Of a stretch of DNA of 64,000 nucleotides, positions 1-11,757 are shown piece by piece. The notes under the pieces were generated by a model. It was not told the DNA's origin and made no database searches. It worked only from the letters and a program-made list of their open reading frames with translations. Origin of the DNA: Gonapodya prolifera JEL478 (lineage: Eukaryota; Monoblepharomycota; Monoblepharidomycetes; Monoblepharidales; Gonapodyaceae); contig KQ965734.1 in assembly GCA_001574975.1 (NCBI GenBank), positions 702,500-766,499 of the forward strand. The letters run 5' to 3'. Position 1 is the stretch's first letter. Each line of letters starts with the position of its first letter. The position numbers and the translations under genes are program-made.

Positions 1-270
1 TTGGCACGATTGCAGTGTGAGGTGCGAGTATAGACTCTGACGGAAAGTAGCACAGTTGGTGCAAGCGTAGTGACACAGCCATTGGAGGCATCGTGAAGAC
101 AGAAATGTGCTGTGTTAAGTTTGTCTCGGGGACGCGTGTGTGCGAGACGTTTTTCCATATTAGGCAAGAGGAGTTCAGCGCGGTCCCTTGCGAAGAGCGG
201 CACGCAAATCCCGTTCTCCATTTGATTTCCGCCGTTTTTCACACGTCATCGTCCGTTCCGCTTTCCTCTC

Positions 271-1651
271 ATGCCCGTGAACGTGGCTTGCCCCCAAGCG
301 CTCCCTCCGGCGAATATGTCGGCGGTCGACATGCAGCTCGGTAACTTCACACGCGCCGACACCATTTCCGACGGCATGACGCCCATCTGTCGCATCCTCA
401 AGCTCGAATGCTCCCAAGCTGCAAGACGCGCGTGAAAAGTGCGAAAAAATCCATGATATATGCAACACAGGTGCGTTTGAAAGCCCTGTCACCCCCGCGG
501 TCACATTCCCAGTATTTTTTTCGGTTTGACTCTCCTCAACCTTGCTTGTCAGCGCCCACCATCACCGTCCCACTGGTGGGCGATGTGGTGAAACCTTTCC
601 GAACCCGTTTGACAAGCTTGGGCATCACGTGCGACGATGTGACCCTTAACATGATGGTCATTTTCTGTCATCGCGTCACTTGGAATTATGTTTGCTGTAT
701 ACGGAGTACACAAAACAATTCAGATCTCCACCCGAGTTGGTGACACAAAGGAGGTACGTTCGAGATGAGAAGGTCCACTCCACAAGTGCGAAGCCCCACA
801 CAACATAATACGCGACTTACCATTTTCATCATCAAATCAGAGGTCAGTAAATTGGTTGGCAAGGTCAAACTGCTCGTCAAAGATGTGTCACCGTTGCAAG
901 TGTTGGCATCTCATCTTGACACCGGGTGTGGTATGTATATACGTTTTCCGCGAGTTTGGTCGAGCACACCTCGCTTTGCTGTGCTCTATTACTAAGCTAC
1001 CTACCCCTCCTCCTTTCCTTTTTCAGATCAGCTCGTAGCATATGCCCACGCGTTTTGCACAGATGTTTGTCAATTTCTTTCGGATATGGCGCACGAGGCA
1101 GAAAATCTTCACAGGCTGTACAGCGAAGCAACGAGCTGGAACGGCATGTTTTGGAAAACCGGTGCATTTTTGTGAGTTTTCGCATTCAAATGGTGTCTTT
1201 CAAGGGGATACCTGAGGAAGCGCAGAACTCCCAACGTTTTGAGTTTTTTTTTTTTTGCAGTATAAGCATGCTTTCTTTCCAGAATGTCCAAATGAGAGGT
1301 CACTGGTACTGGTTTTAGCCAGGTTTCAGCGACAGAAGCCAAAACCTAGGAGCCGTTGGCCTTGCCATCAGCACTGTTGGTGGAGTATGGAGCGACGACC
1401 TTGTCTCGCAACTCAAAGGTCTCTTTGCTAGTATCAAGAAGGAAGTTGAGCTGCTCGAGGAAAATCTGGACTCTGTGGAAGATATGGCGAGGAAACTTGG
1501 GGTCCACCTGCAGCGACGTGATCTTGTAATGACTGTCACCAAATATTTCCAGTCTTGGATTAATAGATATTTTTGTTTTTGTTTCACACGGTCTCGACCA
1601 AACTTTCTCACCACACCTCACCCATCTACCCTTTCCTCTTCTCTCCGATGA
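271..1651 (+). CDS. Small helical protein, unknown function (5 exons, ~223 aa)
   Basis: I do not recognise this family. Exons 271-340, 426-470, 841-930, 1027-1171 and 1330-1651 join in phase into 223 residues, with GT donors and AG acceptors at each joint. The protein is mostly predicted helix: an N-terminal stretch with DAREKCEKIHDIC, a central HAFCTDVCQFLSDMAHEAENL segment, and a C-terminal charged helix (KKEVELLEENLDSVEDMARKL). No signal peptide or membrane segment is obvious. The start at 271 is the first ATG in the 5' exon; 316 is an alternative. The last ~30 residues are low complexity and may be a read-out into UTR-like sequence. The exon calls rest on phase and splice sites only. Confidence 0.5.
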
Positions 1652-1967
1652 AAGAGAGGAGGATGGAAGTGGACCGCGCACAAATAGGCGGCTGCGGTCG
1701 CTGTCGTGTCCAAAGCCCCAGAACTGAGCGAGGAATCGCACGCGCAGAGTCTGCATTCGGAGAGACCGTTTCGCCGTCGGACGCTGCGTGGGAGAGGCAA
1801 TTGCAGCGGAAGAGTTCGCAGGGAGGGGCAATCCAGCACACGACCAGCGAACACACCTGCCATTCCATTTTTCTGGTGCAAAGAGCGAGACACATTCCAC
1901 ACTCGCGAAACCGCCGTCTCCTCTCGCTCTCACCCTCTCCCTCGCCCTCGCACACCCCCACCCGGCA

Positions 1968-4900
1968 ATGGCGGGCGAGGCGGAGCGCACTCGGCTGGCA
2001 ACTGCACTCGGCGAGCCCATGAGCGCAGTCGACAGATTCGAGTTCCTCGTGCAAGCAGTCATGCGCACGTGCACGCCTGACACCATTCGCGAGGCAAAGG
2101 ATTGGGCTCTCGATAGGTGCCGCACCGTCGAGCAGTTTGATGCAATGCTCGCGGTCCTCGCGAGTGCGCAGCAGGCAGCGAGCAAATTCGAGGCAAGGCT
2201 TTATGCAGTGTATCTTGTCAATGATGTGCTGGCGCACAGGTGCGTTTTGGGGGTGGGGTTCGAGCAACGGAGGCTGTCGAGCAAAGCGAGACCCGAGGCC
2301 TAAGCACAGCAAGGTGCTGTCCGAGGACACGCGTGTAGCGAGCGTGTCCGCCGGAGGCAAGTCATCCGCGGAGCGAACCCGAGGCCTAAGCGCGAAGCGC
2401 TGACGGAGGAGTCCGCCGGAATGATACGGAGCAGAGCATACGTTTGAAACAGCGGGCGGGTAGTTCGAGGAGAGAGCGATTCGAGGAGATTCGGATTGTG
2501 GGACAGTAGAGAGGAGGGAAGTCGAGAGACTATTCAGCAGACGCTGGAGAATGAGAGAGAGAGTAAGGAGCAGATGCTGGAGAAGGACAGAGAGGGCAAT
2601 GAACGGATGCCTTGAACAATGGGAGAACCGGTGTGGGAAAATGACTGGGGGTCGACTTGGGACGGAAAGAGGAGGCGCGTGTGGACAGAGACAACGGAAC
2701 ATGTCCGGAAAAGGAAATCGAGAGAGCAGGTTTTGAGGCGACGACATATTCTCTTGCGGCGTGGAAAACGAAACACCGCTCTCTCCTCCTCCATCACTCA
2801 ACCACCACCAACAGCGACCGCCGCAAACTCGCTCCAGCCAAATCCGCGATCCTCTCCAACGCGCCCGCGCTCCTGGCCTCGTCCCTCGCCGCCACGTCCG
2901 ACAAGGACAAGATCGCCAAAGTCCACAAACTTGTCGACATTTGGGCCCAGAAGGCGTATTTTGCGGATGCGGATATCGCGTCGATACGGGAGGCTATTAG
3001 GGAGAGGCAGAAGCGTGCGTGTGCCGTCGTTACTGCCCTATTTGCCTCGTGTCCTTTTGCTCACCCGACACCCCTTTGTCAACTCGTCGACGTCCCTCAT
3101 CCCGTCACCACACACACCCATCTCCCTCCCACATCTAGCCGCCCCCACACCGCCCGCCACTCGTCCCGCGCAATACGCACACGCTCCTCCTCCCACACCT
3201 CCCACCGCTACCGTCCCTCCTCCATTCCCAACTCAATCTCAACTCCCCATCCCGCACATCCCGGGCCTGCCACACATCCCTGGCGTGCCCCCACAGTTCC
3301 CCTTCCAGGTCCCGGGAGTCCCGGGGATCGCGCCCAATCCGGCGTTTCCGGTGGGAGGTGTCGGGTTCCCCGGTATTCCCGGCATCCCAGGACTTCCCGG
3401 AGTTCCGGGCTTCCCCGGAGCAATGGGGGCACCCGGTGTTCCTGGAGTCAACCCCATGTTCGGAAGACCTCTTGTTCCCGGGGCTCCCGCAGTCACAACG
3501 GCACAACAGGCTGTTCCTGCGCTCACCCCCGCGGCCCCCCACCCCGCCGCAACAGCAGGATCCCCACCTTCGAACCCAACGCCTTCCTTCACTCCACCCG
3601 TCCGGCCCGTCACCTCCAGCGCACCCACCACATCAACCTCATCCGACCCACCCCGCCGACCCCGCCTCGCCTCGCCCTCGCCCTCGCCCTCCCCGCCGCG
3701 AGATCGCCCGCCCACGCCGCCGAGGAAGCGCGAAGGCCGGTGGGGGAAGGAAGCCCCCAGCGGTGGCACCACCGAGAGCGCCAAACCACCCTCCGACGGC
3801 AGCACACGGTGGGGCAAACCGGCACAGTCCGGCAGCGTGGTCGCCGACCTGCCCGCCCCCGCATCGTCGACAGGCCCGCCAACACCCGTCCCCACGTCGT
3901 CGCTCCCTGCGCACCTCCTACCTGCGTCTCTGCTCGTCCCGCTGTGCCCGCCCTCGCGCCCCGCATACGCTCCCGTGTCGGTGGCGATGCTGCGGCTCGT
4001 GGCCGTGCGGACTGAAGTGGAGCGCAAGGGAGCAGGAGCAGGCAGCGGGGCGGACGGCTCCAAGAGAGCCGAGGTTGTCGTGGCGGTGGACGAGATGCTT
4101 GGGGGGTGGGATGCCGTGCGCGCGGCGGTGGGTGCGTTTGGCGGAGGGAGGGACAAGGAGGGCAAGGAAGGGGAGGGAGGCGAAAGGGGGGAGGACGAAG
4201 TGCATAAGGGCCCCAGGTACGATGGGGAAGGGTGGGAGGTAGGGTACCTCGACTTTTGGTACGACAAGGTCCGCGCCGCTCGTGCGGCGTCTGCTGCGTC
4301 GGGGGACGGCGGCGGCTCCGGGTGGGCTCGGAGCGTGTCGGGAGGTCCTACAGGGGACGACGATGATGATAAGCCCTACCTGTCTGAGGACGAGGTGGAG
4401 GAGAGGCTCAAGGCCGTGGGCGTGGTTCCGGGAGGGAAGAAGGACAGTGGCAGTCGGTGGGACAGGGCCGCGAGCAGGGGGAGCGGGACACGTTGGCTCA
4501 AGGGCGGTAGCAGGAGTCGAAGTCGGAGTCGGAGTAGTGGGCGGGGTACAGGGAATAGTAAGAAGAGAAAAGCGGGAGGTCGGAGTGAGAGTGTCAGTGG
4601 GAGTCGGAGTCGAAGCAGGAGCAGGTCCAGGTCGGGCTCTCGTCCGCGATCGTCGGGGCGCAAGCGGCGGAAAGACGGTGGGAAGGACAAAGGACGGAAG
4701 CGACGAGAGGGGCGCAGTAGGAGTCGGAGTCCCAGCCGGTCCAGGAGCAGCAGGTCGAGGAGCCGGTCGCGAAGCCGCTCCAGAAGCAGGTCCAGGACGA
4801 GGTCGAGAACACGGTCCCGGTCCCGCTCACGCTCCCGATCTGCGAGTCCGGGCTGGAAGAGACACAAGAGCCCGTCTTCGTCCCGGCGATCAGGTGGTGG

Positions 4901-5549
4901 TGGTGGATGGCGGGATGATGGTGGGGGCGCTCGAGGCGGCGGGTGGGAAAGAGGTGGTTTCGGTGGAGGTGGGTTTGGAGGAGGCGGTCGAGGTCGGGGA
5001 AGAGGGGGAGGTGAGTGGTGAGGGGCAGATTCTCGTTCCAAGAGGATGACTGACTGGGATTTTGTCACTGTCTAGGATGGTCCGACGGATACTCTGGGGG
5101 ACAAGGGGGTTTGGGTAACGGCGGTGGAGGTGCAAATTTTGGCGCCCCTGGTTTTGGTGGTGGTGGTGGTGGTGGCGGCGGGCCAACTGGTGGGACAGGT
5201 GACCCCTTCGAGTCCTTCCGTCGGGCCAAGTCGTACGCATTCGCGCCAGGGAGGGGAAGGGGGGCCGGAACGAGGGAGGAAGAATCGTGTTTCAAATGTG
5301 GTCGGGTGAGTGCTGGCTTTGTGGTCTGCTTTCTGTGTGGAAGAATACTGATTGGGTTTCGTGTTCGTGTTTTCGTCAATGAAATGCGTGTGTGATGGGC
5401 ATCTTGTCGATTTGCCTCGGCATGGTACCACCGCCTTTCGCTTTCACGACCATTAACATCGTTACTGGCTGGTGCCTTTGGGGACACAGCCCGGTCATTT
5501 TGCGAGGGAATGTCCTGAGATCGAGCCGTGGAAGACGAGGGGATTGTAG
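1968..5549 (+). CDS. CHERP-like CID / RS-rich / CCHC zinc-knuckle protein (5 exons, 877 aa)
   Basis: Probable nuclear splicing-associated or RNA polymerase II CTD-associated protein. Exons 1968-2239, 2815-3014, 3139-5010, 5076-5305 and 5490-5549 join in phase. Residues ~20-155 resemble a CTD-interacting domain (VLNDVLAH-like helix, then DKDKIAKVHKLVDIW). A Pro/Gly-rich linker follows. Near residue 519 the motif EGWE..YLDFWYDKVRAAR resembles the conserved EGWE-helix of metazoan CHERP; an LPASLLVPL segment upstream also matches that layout. Residues ~611-735 are an RS domain, followed by RGG-type glycine-rich repeats. The C terminus carries a CCHC knuckle, CFKCGRPGHFAREC, completed only across the last intron, which supports the splice model. 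Intron 1 (575 bp) is unusually long and holds a hairpin repeat. The CHERP assignment is from memory of the family; a generic SCAF/CID protein is the alternative. Confidence 0.8.
2276..2415 (+). repeat. Two copies of a short hairpin-forming repeat inside intron 1
   Basis: Within the 2240-2814 intron two copies share the core CCCGAGGCCTAAGC (about 2292 and 2378), each followed by a small palindrome (AAGCAC..GTGCT; AGCGC GAA GCGCT). The first copy continues into a perfect 8-bp inverted repeat GGACACGC (2325-2332) / GCGTGTCC (2342-2349). A third, diverged copy lies in another intron near 50290-50350. No coding or known RNA-family match is recognised. Confidence 0.55.
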
Positions 5550-5832
5550 CGATATGCGGCTACAACATGCACACTGTAAACATAAATACTCTTCCCCAAA
5601 CTCCTAATGAGGATGCAATACTCTCTGAGAAAGATCTTCCCCTGTGGCTTCCAAGTGGCCTTCGGAGCTGACGAAATATCTTTTTGTCTGCGCAAGTATT
5701 TTAGAGACATTTGACTTCGGGCAATTTCTTAACGCAAACTGTACAAAAACGAAAACAAGAAGCAAAGTTCCAGAAATAAAGCCAATTATCCAAGGACAGA
5801 GGCCCATACGAATGACGCCACGACTTCCTCCT
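5550..5832. other. Convergent intergenic region
   Basis: This 283-bp AT-richer spacer separates the stop codon of the CID/RS gene (5549) from the stop codon of the acyltransferase on the opposite strand (5833). Both 3' UTRs presumably lie here. No further gene is seen. Confidence 0.6.
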
Positions 5833-7603
5833 TTACTCCACTTTCACCCTTCCCTGTACTCCCCACTTCTCATCCTTCCATTTCCCACCAATCCAATTAA
5901 TAAGAAAGTCCACTGGGATCGCCACAGGCATTAAAAGGACCCACACCACATCCCATAATGTCCGCGGCTGCAGTTTCATTATCATCTTGGTCTCGTTTGG
6001 GAGTTCTAGTCGTGACCTTTCCTCTACTTCTCCGTTTTTAATAAAAGGGTCCACTTTTGGGAAATGGCCGGTGTCATAGAACGAGTCCATCAATGCGTCC
6101 TTTTCGAGGAATCGGTCTCGCAACCACGACGTGAATGAAGCCGGAGGAGCTGGAGCGCCTGAAGTAGGTGAGGTCGCCGAGGAAGCGGACGACGGGGAAG
6201 GAGATGGGGTGCGGGATGATGTTGGTTCCGCCGAAGCTTCCTCGTCACCTTCAGCTATTCCTGGAATCTCATCAGCACTCCATCTACGCAAGTGTATCGC
6301 CAGCCTTCGGACTTTCTGTCGTCCATTGTGAAACGCTCCTGGACCAATTGCATCGAATGGGTACGCCCCACCAGCTGCCGGTGTGCCCGGCTTGCGGCAG
6401 CCGACATAGCCTATGGTGAAGTCCCATAACTGCGTGGGGGGGTTGGGCAGAGCGGCAAACGAAGCGTGAAGGCCGGCAGATTTCGGAAGGAGGACGTTGC
6501 GGTACGGGTATGGAACCTCAGCATCACTTGGAAGTTTGAGCTCGCGGCGGAGGTACTCGACCGATTTTTCCTGATTAGAGCCATACAGGAGGGTGCCCTC
6601 TGGGAACAGTATTAGGGTAAGAGGTAGAGATGGTGATGTGTTGCGTAGAAGAGCATCGAGAAAAGATGTGGCAGGAGCTGAGCGGCCAAACTTCACCTGT
6701 AAAGGGTAGGAGTAAAACAATTTTGGGAACTGTATCAATCTGGGCATTTGTTCTTTTCTCCGAGAACCACAACTCTCTGTCCGCCATATTGGCCCATCAC
6801 GAAGAGACCCAAGGATACCCCCTCACACACACTTCACATCCCATTCCCCAACTATTCTTCAGGCGATGGAACTCACAAAGATGAACTCAAACATTCTCAT
6901 TCCCCAACCATATATTGGTAATGATGCCATGTCTGCCCTTAAAATGATCTTGACGTCCGATGAACGATCAACGTCGAGATGAGTAGTGAGGAGCCAGAGG
7001 TCCCACCAGTCCAGAAACGTCTTGCATGACATAAAGAGAATGAAATGCCTTACACACCAGCGCTCTCGTCAACCAAGAGATGGATGTAGAGCTCACCTGG
7101 TGGTTCGCGATCCAAACAACTCTTTTGTCACCGCCGGTCCGGGCCCATTCGTCGATTACTTCCTTTTTCCCCACCACCTCTACGACACATGGTGAAAAGA
7201 CCCAACTCTGAAGGGCCATGAGCCTCGTCCAGGCTCTCTGAGTAGCGCGCACCCACAGGCGGGCCAAGTTTACGTCAATCCGCCAGAGGAGCGCCGCCGG
7301 CAGCTGGCATAACACGAGAATCGAGGATCCAAGGGATAAAAATCCCCAGAAAGCGACGAGGAGCAGTGGCCAGAAGAAGGGTGGTTCAGGTAGGACGGAA
7401 TACATCTTTTGTTTTGCATCGACGGGGTCAGCGGGCTTGGAATTTGATGCATCGCGGTCAGATGGTGAGGCTCCTGATTGCGAGGTGGCTCTTGAAGTGC
7501 CGGTGTCTTCGAAAGCACGTGATCCGTCACAGTCTGTCCTAGCGCTAGGAATGCCGTCGCTCATTGCAGAAGATGCGCGAAGCGGCTCTGATAAATCGGG
7601 CAT
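5833..7603 (-). CDS. PlsC-family lysophospholipid acyltransferase (3 exons, ~504 aa)
   Basis: Predicted ER-membrane 1-acyl-glycerophosphate-type acyltransferase, which moves an acyl chain from acyl-CoA to a lysophospholipid. Exons 7603-7097, 7020-6877 and 6696-5833 join in phase. The catalytic H-x4-D box is created by splicing: NHQ ends exon 1 and TFLD starts exon 2 (H168, D173). The second motif FPEGT is at residue ~248, followed by YRNVLLPKSAGL, the usual third motif. A hydrophobic segment near residues 60-95 and another near the C terminus (VVWVLLMPVAIPVDFLI) fit the LCLAT/AGPAT topology. The start is the ATG at 7603; the frame stays open upstream to a TTG at 7642. The ~70-residue Ser/Pro/Ala-rich insert before the C-terminal TM looks lineage-specific. 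The exact lipid substrate cannot be read. Confidence 0.88.
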
Positions 7604-7791
7604 CGGGGGGTGCTTCAAACTCGACTTCTTGTCCTGATTCAACGGTGGGTTCTTCCTTGCGCTGTCACGTTACGTTTCGTTTGAAACGTTTGAAACCCAT
7701 CCCTTTCCCTGGAATTGTCTTGTACATTCAAATGCAATTACCACCTAATTCCAGCGCTAATACCACTAAATTTCTTCGGATTTTTGCATTT

Positions 7792-8684
7792 CTACGCCGC
7801 AGCTGCACTTCCAGCTGAGTGGTTTCTCTCTTCGACCACCTTCGCCCACTTCGCACCCCTCCAAGCAGCCATGGCCACGCCAAACCACAAAGCAGCACCG
7901 GCCCAAAGAAGCCATCGCGACCAGAAGAGCGCGGTGCACCTGGAAGGCGTGTACTCGTCTCCAACGACAGGTCGGTAGATGTAGTTTGTGCAAATTGAGC
8001 CGTACGGGCTTATAGAGAGGATGGCAAGGACGACATCGAGAACCAGAGTGAGAACGGAGAAGAAGAGCACAGACGAGCTGTTCCAAGGCAAGGGGTTACC
8101 GACGAAGTGGGGGGGAGGGAGGCAAGACCACGTACTAAAATTTTGGTCGCAGCCACCACGCCCACTTTCTTCCAGACATGAATGATCCGACCAGCGCAAA
8201 CAGTGAACTCCAGACGCTTGCGATTAGGACAGCAGCAGTCCATCCCCTATTGGAGGTGTCTGACGAGAGTTGCGCGGCGAGAGATGCGGAAGATGCGAGG
8301 ACAGAGAGGGAAACTAGAGCAGCGAGGAGCAGAACAACAAACGTTGTCGACCGCTGGGGCAACTTTAAACAATGATCGCGGATAGTGATGCAAAGGATTA
8401 CCACCCACATATCTCTGCAATAAAGTGAGCTCATCGACAGGAGTCTCGACCTCAATTACTGTTAGCGGTGGGCGATACCAGGAGTAGGGTGAGTAGGGTG
8501 ATTGCGATTGAATCACGGTCACGGTCGGAGATCCGTATGGCGAATTCGATATCACGTGCACAGGTGGGGCGGAATATGCACCGGGATAGCCATACGGTTG
8601 TGGTGGCGGCAGAGGTTGTGCAGGAGCAGACATTTCCGGATTGCGAGAGGTGGACCTGGACTCGAGGTAGCCGGACTTGCTCAT
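7792..8684 (-). CDS. Four-TM membrane protein with Pro/Tyr-rich N terminus (3 exons, ~262 aa)
   Basis: Exons 8684-8409, 8362-8136 and 8077-7792 join in phase; the first intron is only 46 bp. The N-terminal ~90 residues are cytosolic-looking and rich in P, Y, G and S (YGYPGAYSAPP, SPYSPYSWY). Four hydrophobic segments follow: TTFVVLLLAALVSLSVLA, a GWTAAVLIASVWSSLFALVGSF segment, SSVLFFSVLTLVLDVVLAIL and LLWAGAALWFGVAMAAW. This layout resembles MARVEL/tetraspan-type proteins, but no family signature is clear, so I leave it unnamed. An alternative donor at 8166 would shorten exon 2. It lies tail-to-head upstream of the acyltransferase on the same strand, 188 bp apart. Confidence 0.65.
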
Positions 8685-9160
8685 TGGTAAGTCAGGACTT
8701 TTCTGGGCTTGAGAGTTGGATTCGCGCTTGGTTTCTCTCTCGTCTGATTCTCAAGCTGATTAGTTGGTTTAGCTTGATTTTCCCCAGTTTGATTCACGGT
8801 CTCATTCCATTGATTTTGCGACTCCAGGCCTCAGCAACAATACTTGGGTCCCCTGTTTTGCGCATTTTTTGCTTCTGCAAGAATCCAACGAAACCCCACC
8901 GACCCTTTCCTGTCTTCCTTCTGCGGGAAAGTATAGAATGCATTCATCTATTTTCCGGCCCGGATAAAGGTCCGGCGAAACTTTGTCACAAAAGTCTTCT
9001 TTTCCTCTTCCCTTTTTTGTAAATTAATTTATAAAGCTTTGATCCCGCGTTTGCCCGATTGAATTAACCCATTGCCGGAAGCATGGGTTGCGAACACAAA
9101 ATGCTAAGGCGTGAGCACGTAAGAGAGGAAATAAAGAAAACCCGAATTAAGTAAAGTGGA
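8685..9160. other. Divergent intergenic region
   Basis: This 476-bp region lies between the start codons of the four-TM gene (-) and the rhodanese-PTP gene (+), so it should carry both promoters. Pyrimidine-rich tracts are visible on the + strand. No canonical TATA box or coding exon was identified. Confidence 0.5.
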
Positions 9161-11649
9161 ATGGGAAAGGTGCGGGAAAGGATGTCCCTATTTCTCGTGA
9201 CAGGGAAACCCAAAGGCGCAAAGTTTGGGAGGGTGTACAACGGCCCGGCTTACCCACCCGTTATCCCCTCTGACCCCAATTTCCCCATGCAGCCTTCAAA
9301 CTTTCCGGCGGTCCAGCCGGAGGTTGTTGGTCGCCTACTTGGGTCGCCGGCCGAGAGCTCAGTTGGACACCCAGAGTCGGATGTCAGGACGTCATCCCAA
9401 TCATTCCTCTTGGTCGATGTCCGTCCGCTCGCCGAATATTCTAGAGGGCACCTCGCGGGAGCTGTTCATCTCAGCATTCCGACCACGTTGTTGAAACGGG
9501 AGGGATTCACGATCGATAAGATATCTCCGCTCGTGTCAAGCGAAACGAGACGAGCGCTAACGAGTCTGGGAACATTTTCACTCGTTATTGGTGAGCAATA
9601 CTAACAGGGGGACTACCATTACATGGATTGCGATGGATGGGTGCTGACCTCATTGTTACGATTTGCGGTGGATAAGTCTACGATGCCGAATCGGAGCAAC
9701 CGGCACCGAACACCCCCTTATCAGCAACGATGGCGAAGTTTGATAAAATTGCCCCACGGAATTGCAACATATGTTTCCTTGCGGGGGGTTTTGGAAAGGT
9801 TCAACAGAAGGTGGGACATCCCTTCAAGCACGCTTGCCCACCATGGGCCCGAGTTGCATAACGATGCATGTTATGATTAGTTCCCCGAGCACATTTCGCG
9901 GCCCCCCCGCACGGCACAGCTTGACACGACCGGACTTTCCCTTTATTTACCAGCCTCCGCTCCTCCTACTCCCGCTACATCCGACAATATCGATTCCGCT
10001 CTCGTTACGTCACAACTTCCTCTTCATGGCGGCTCACGCTCGGGCGCCAGTGTACCCACCGGTTCACTGGGCTCCGCTTCACGAGGAACGTCAAAGTTTT
10101 TGTATGGGACTAATGTGGAAACGGAACCACCCGCGACTTACAGGGTACTTAGGCAGCGATCGGGTGCAACTCTTAGCCCTGACCTTACCCGAGCTTCGCT
10201 TCCGAGCTTCATTGTGAAAGTTGCCACTCATGAACATCCGCGGGAGGAGCTGCGGAGAAAGTTTCTAACACTGCAGAAAGAAGAGAATGCTAGAATGTAC
10301 CTTGCAGAGAAAGCTGGCGGGCCAACTGACCGTGAGTGTTCCCTTTTGTAGAGCAATAGAGAGCTGATACTAAGCGTCAAACTTCCAGCATTCTCCGTTT
10401 CGGTGGGAATCGAGTCTGGATTCAAAAATCGATATATGAACATCTGGCCGTGTAGGTTCATTGAATTGCTTACGTCTGCGTGAACTCATCAAGCGTTGGG
10501 ACAGACAACTACAACCGTGTTCATTTGCACTCGTCCACGACCGGCTCCGACTACATCAACGCATCGCACGTGCGCACTGTTCGGTTATTTTCGCCAGCAC
10601 TTACTTCATCGGGCCCGAGAGATGGGGTTACAAACCCCGCGCTGGAAGAGTTTGTGTGTACACAAGGCCCCATCGCCGACACTGTTGCTGACTTCTGGCA
10701 AATGGTACGTTTCTCCGTGAACGTCACCTTTCTATCGGGACTGCACTTTTTCCATGCAGGTGTGGCAGGAGAACAGTCGCTTGGTTGTTATGCTTGCGAG
10801 AGAGAACGAGTCTGGTCGACGAATGTGCCATAAGTATGCTACCGAAACGCAGCGATTTTCTTTCTGACGGATGTTTTCTAACGAAGAACTTATCGTTGCA
10901 ACAGGTATTGGCCAACGTCGGACCAGCCAGTAATGGACCTCTCTATACACATGTCCGTTCGCTTCCTTTCGTCGTGGGATCATCCGCACTCAACTTCAAC
11001 AATTACTTGTCGCCTTCTTGAGGTCTCTTGGCGAGATAGCAGCGTATCAGTCGAATCAGTTGTTTCTCGAACTATCATTCAAGTGGTTTTCGAGGGCTGG
11101 GATGACCATGGTGTCCCGGAAGTGAAAGAATTGTCAAGACTACTCCAGGTTTATGACGAAGCGATGCAGGTTATACGGATCGTTGAAGGCAGTTCTGCGT
11201 TTGGTCCATCAATCATCCATTGCTCTGCTGGATGTGGACGCAGCGGAACTTTCTGTGCCCTCCGGTGGATAGATAAAGTCACCCGAGGAGGGAAGGAACT
11301 TGACAGTAGCTGGGCCAAGGAGCACACTGGTGACGACGTTATATTCGCGATTGTGCGGAGATTGAGGGAGCAGCGATTACTGTGAGTTTATCTCTTGAGG
11401 CGAATGAGTTCATTGAGCGTAGAGCGTCTTCGCATCGACAGGCTGGTCCAAACATTCTCCCAGTTTTGCCTCCTGTACGAGACACATCTCCAAAATGCTG
11501 CTCGTGGAGGGAATACTTCCCCAACCGATTTAGCCGCTAGAGCATCCTATGGTGACTGGCTACGTGCGAGGTTGTCACCAGTATTATTGAACTCAAAAAG
11601 CGCACAGAATGAAAAATTACCCAAACGGCCTCGTGCTCCTTGTACGTAA
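9161..11649 (+). CDS. Rhodanese-domain protein tyrosine phosphatase (8 exons, 681 aa)
   Basis: Probable MAP-kinase-directed tyrosine phosphatase of the fungal Ptp2/Ptp3/Pyp type. Exons 9161-9590, 9677-9810, 9881-10331, 10389-10449, 10494-10704, 10760-10833, 10905-11381 and 11442-11649 join in phase. Residues ~75-200 form a rhodanese/CDC25-like module (FLLVDVRPLAEYSRGHLAGAVHL ... CFLAGGFGKVQQKFPEH) with no active-site Cys in the usual position, as in MAPK-docking rhodanese domains. The PTP domain starts at IESGFKNRYMNIWP and has GSDYINASHV, CTQGPIADTVADFWQMVW and the P-loop HCSAGCGRSG. The WPD loop reads WDDHGVP: the general-acid Asp is kept but the Pro is replaced. The C terminus has the usual VQTFSQF motif. 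The N-P joint at the short 10450-10493 intron is the least certain. Confidence 0.9.
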
Positions 11650-11757
11650 TAATACCAAAAGCAGGTTTAATGCAACGAGAAATTGTACAATTGTTACATT
11701 CGTTCATCTATTCATCTTTTTCAATCTTATAAAAATCAAAAACAAATACATCCCAGC

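Noticed and set aside
2619-3138. Upstream part of the long + frame 2619-5021 as coding
   Set aside because: It runs through intron 1 and intron 2 of the CID/RS gene; the spliced model gives the CID in phase, and the frame only becomes real at 3139.
3239-4267. 342-codon Ser/Pro/Gly-rich minus-strand frame
   Set aside because: Complement of the Pro-rich linker of the CID/RS gene, with no ATG context or domain.
4376-5068. Pro/Arg/Leu-rich minus-strand ORF opposite the RS domain
   Set aside because: It is the complement of the RS and Gly-rich coding region; composition explains its length and no splice or start context supports it.
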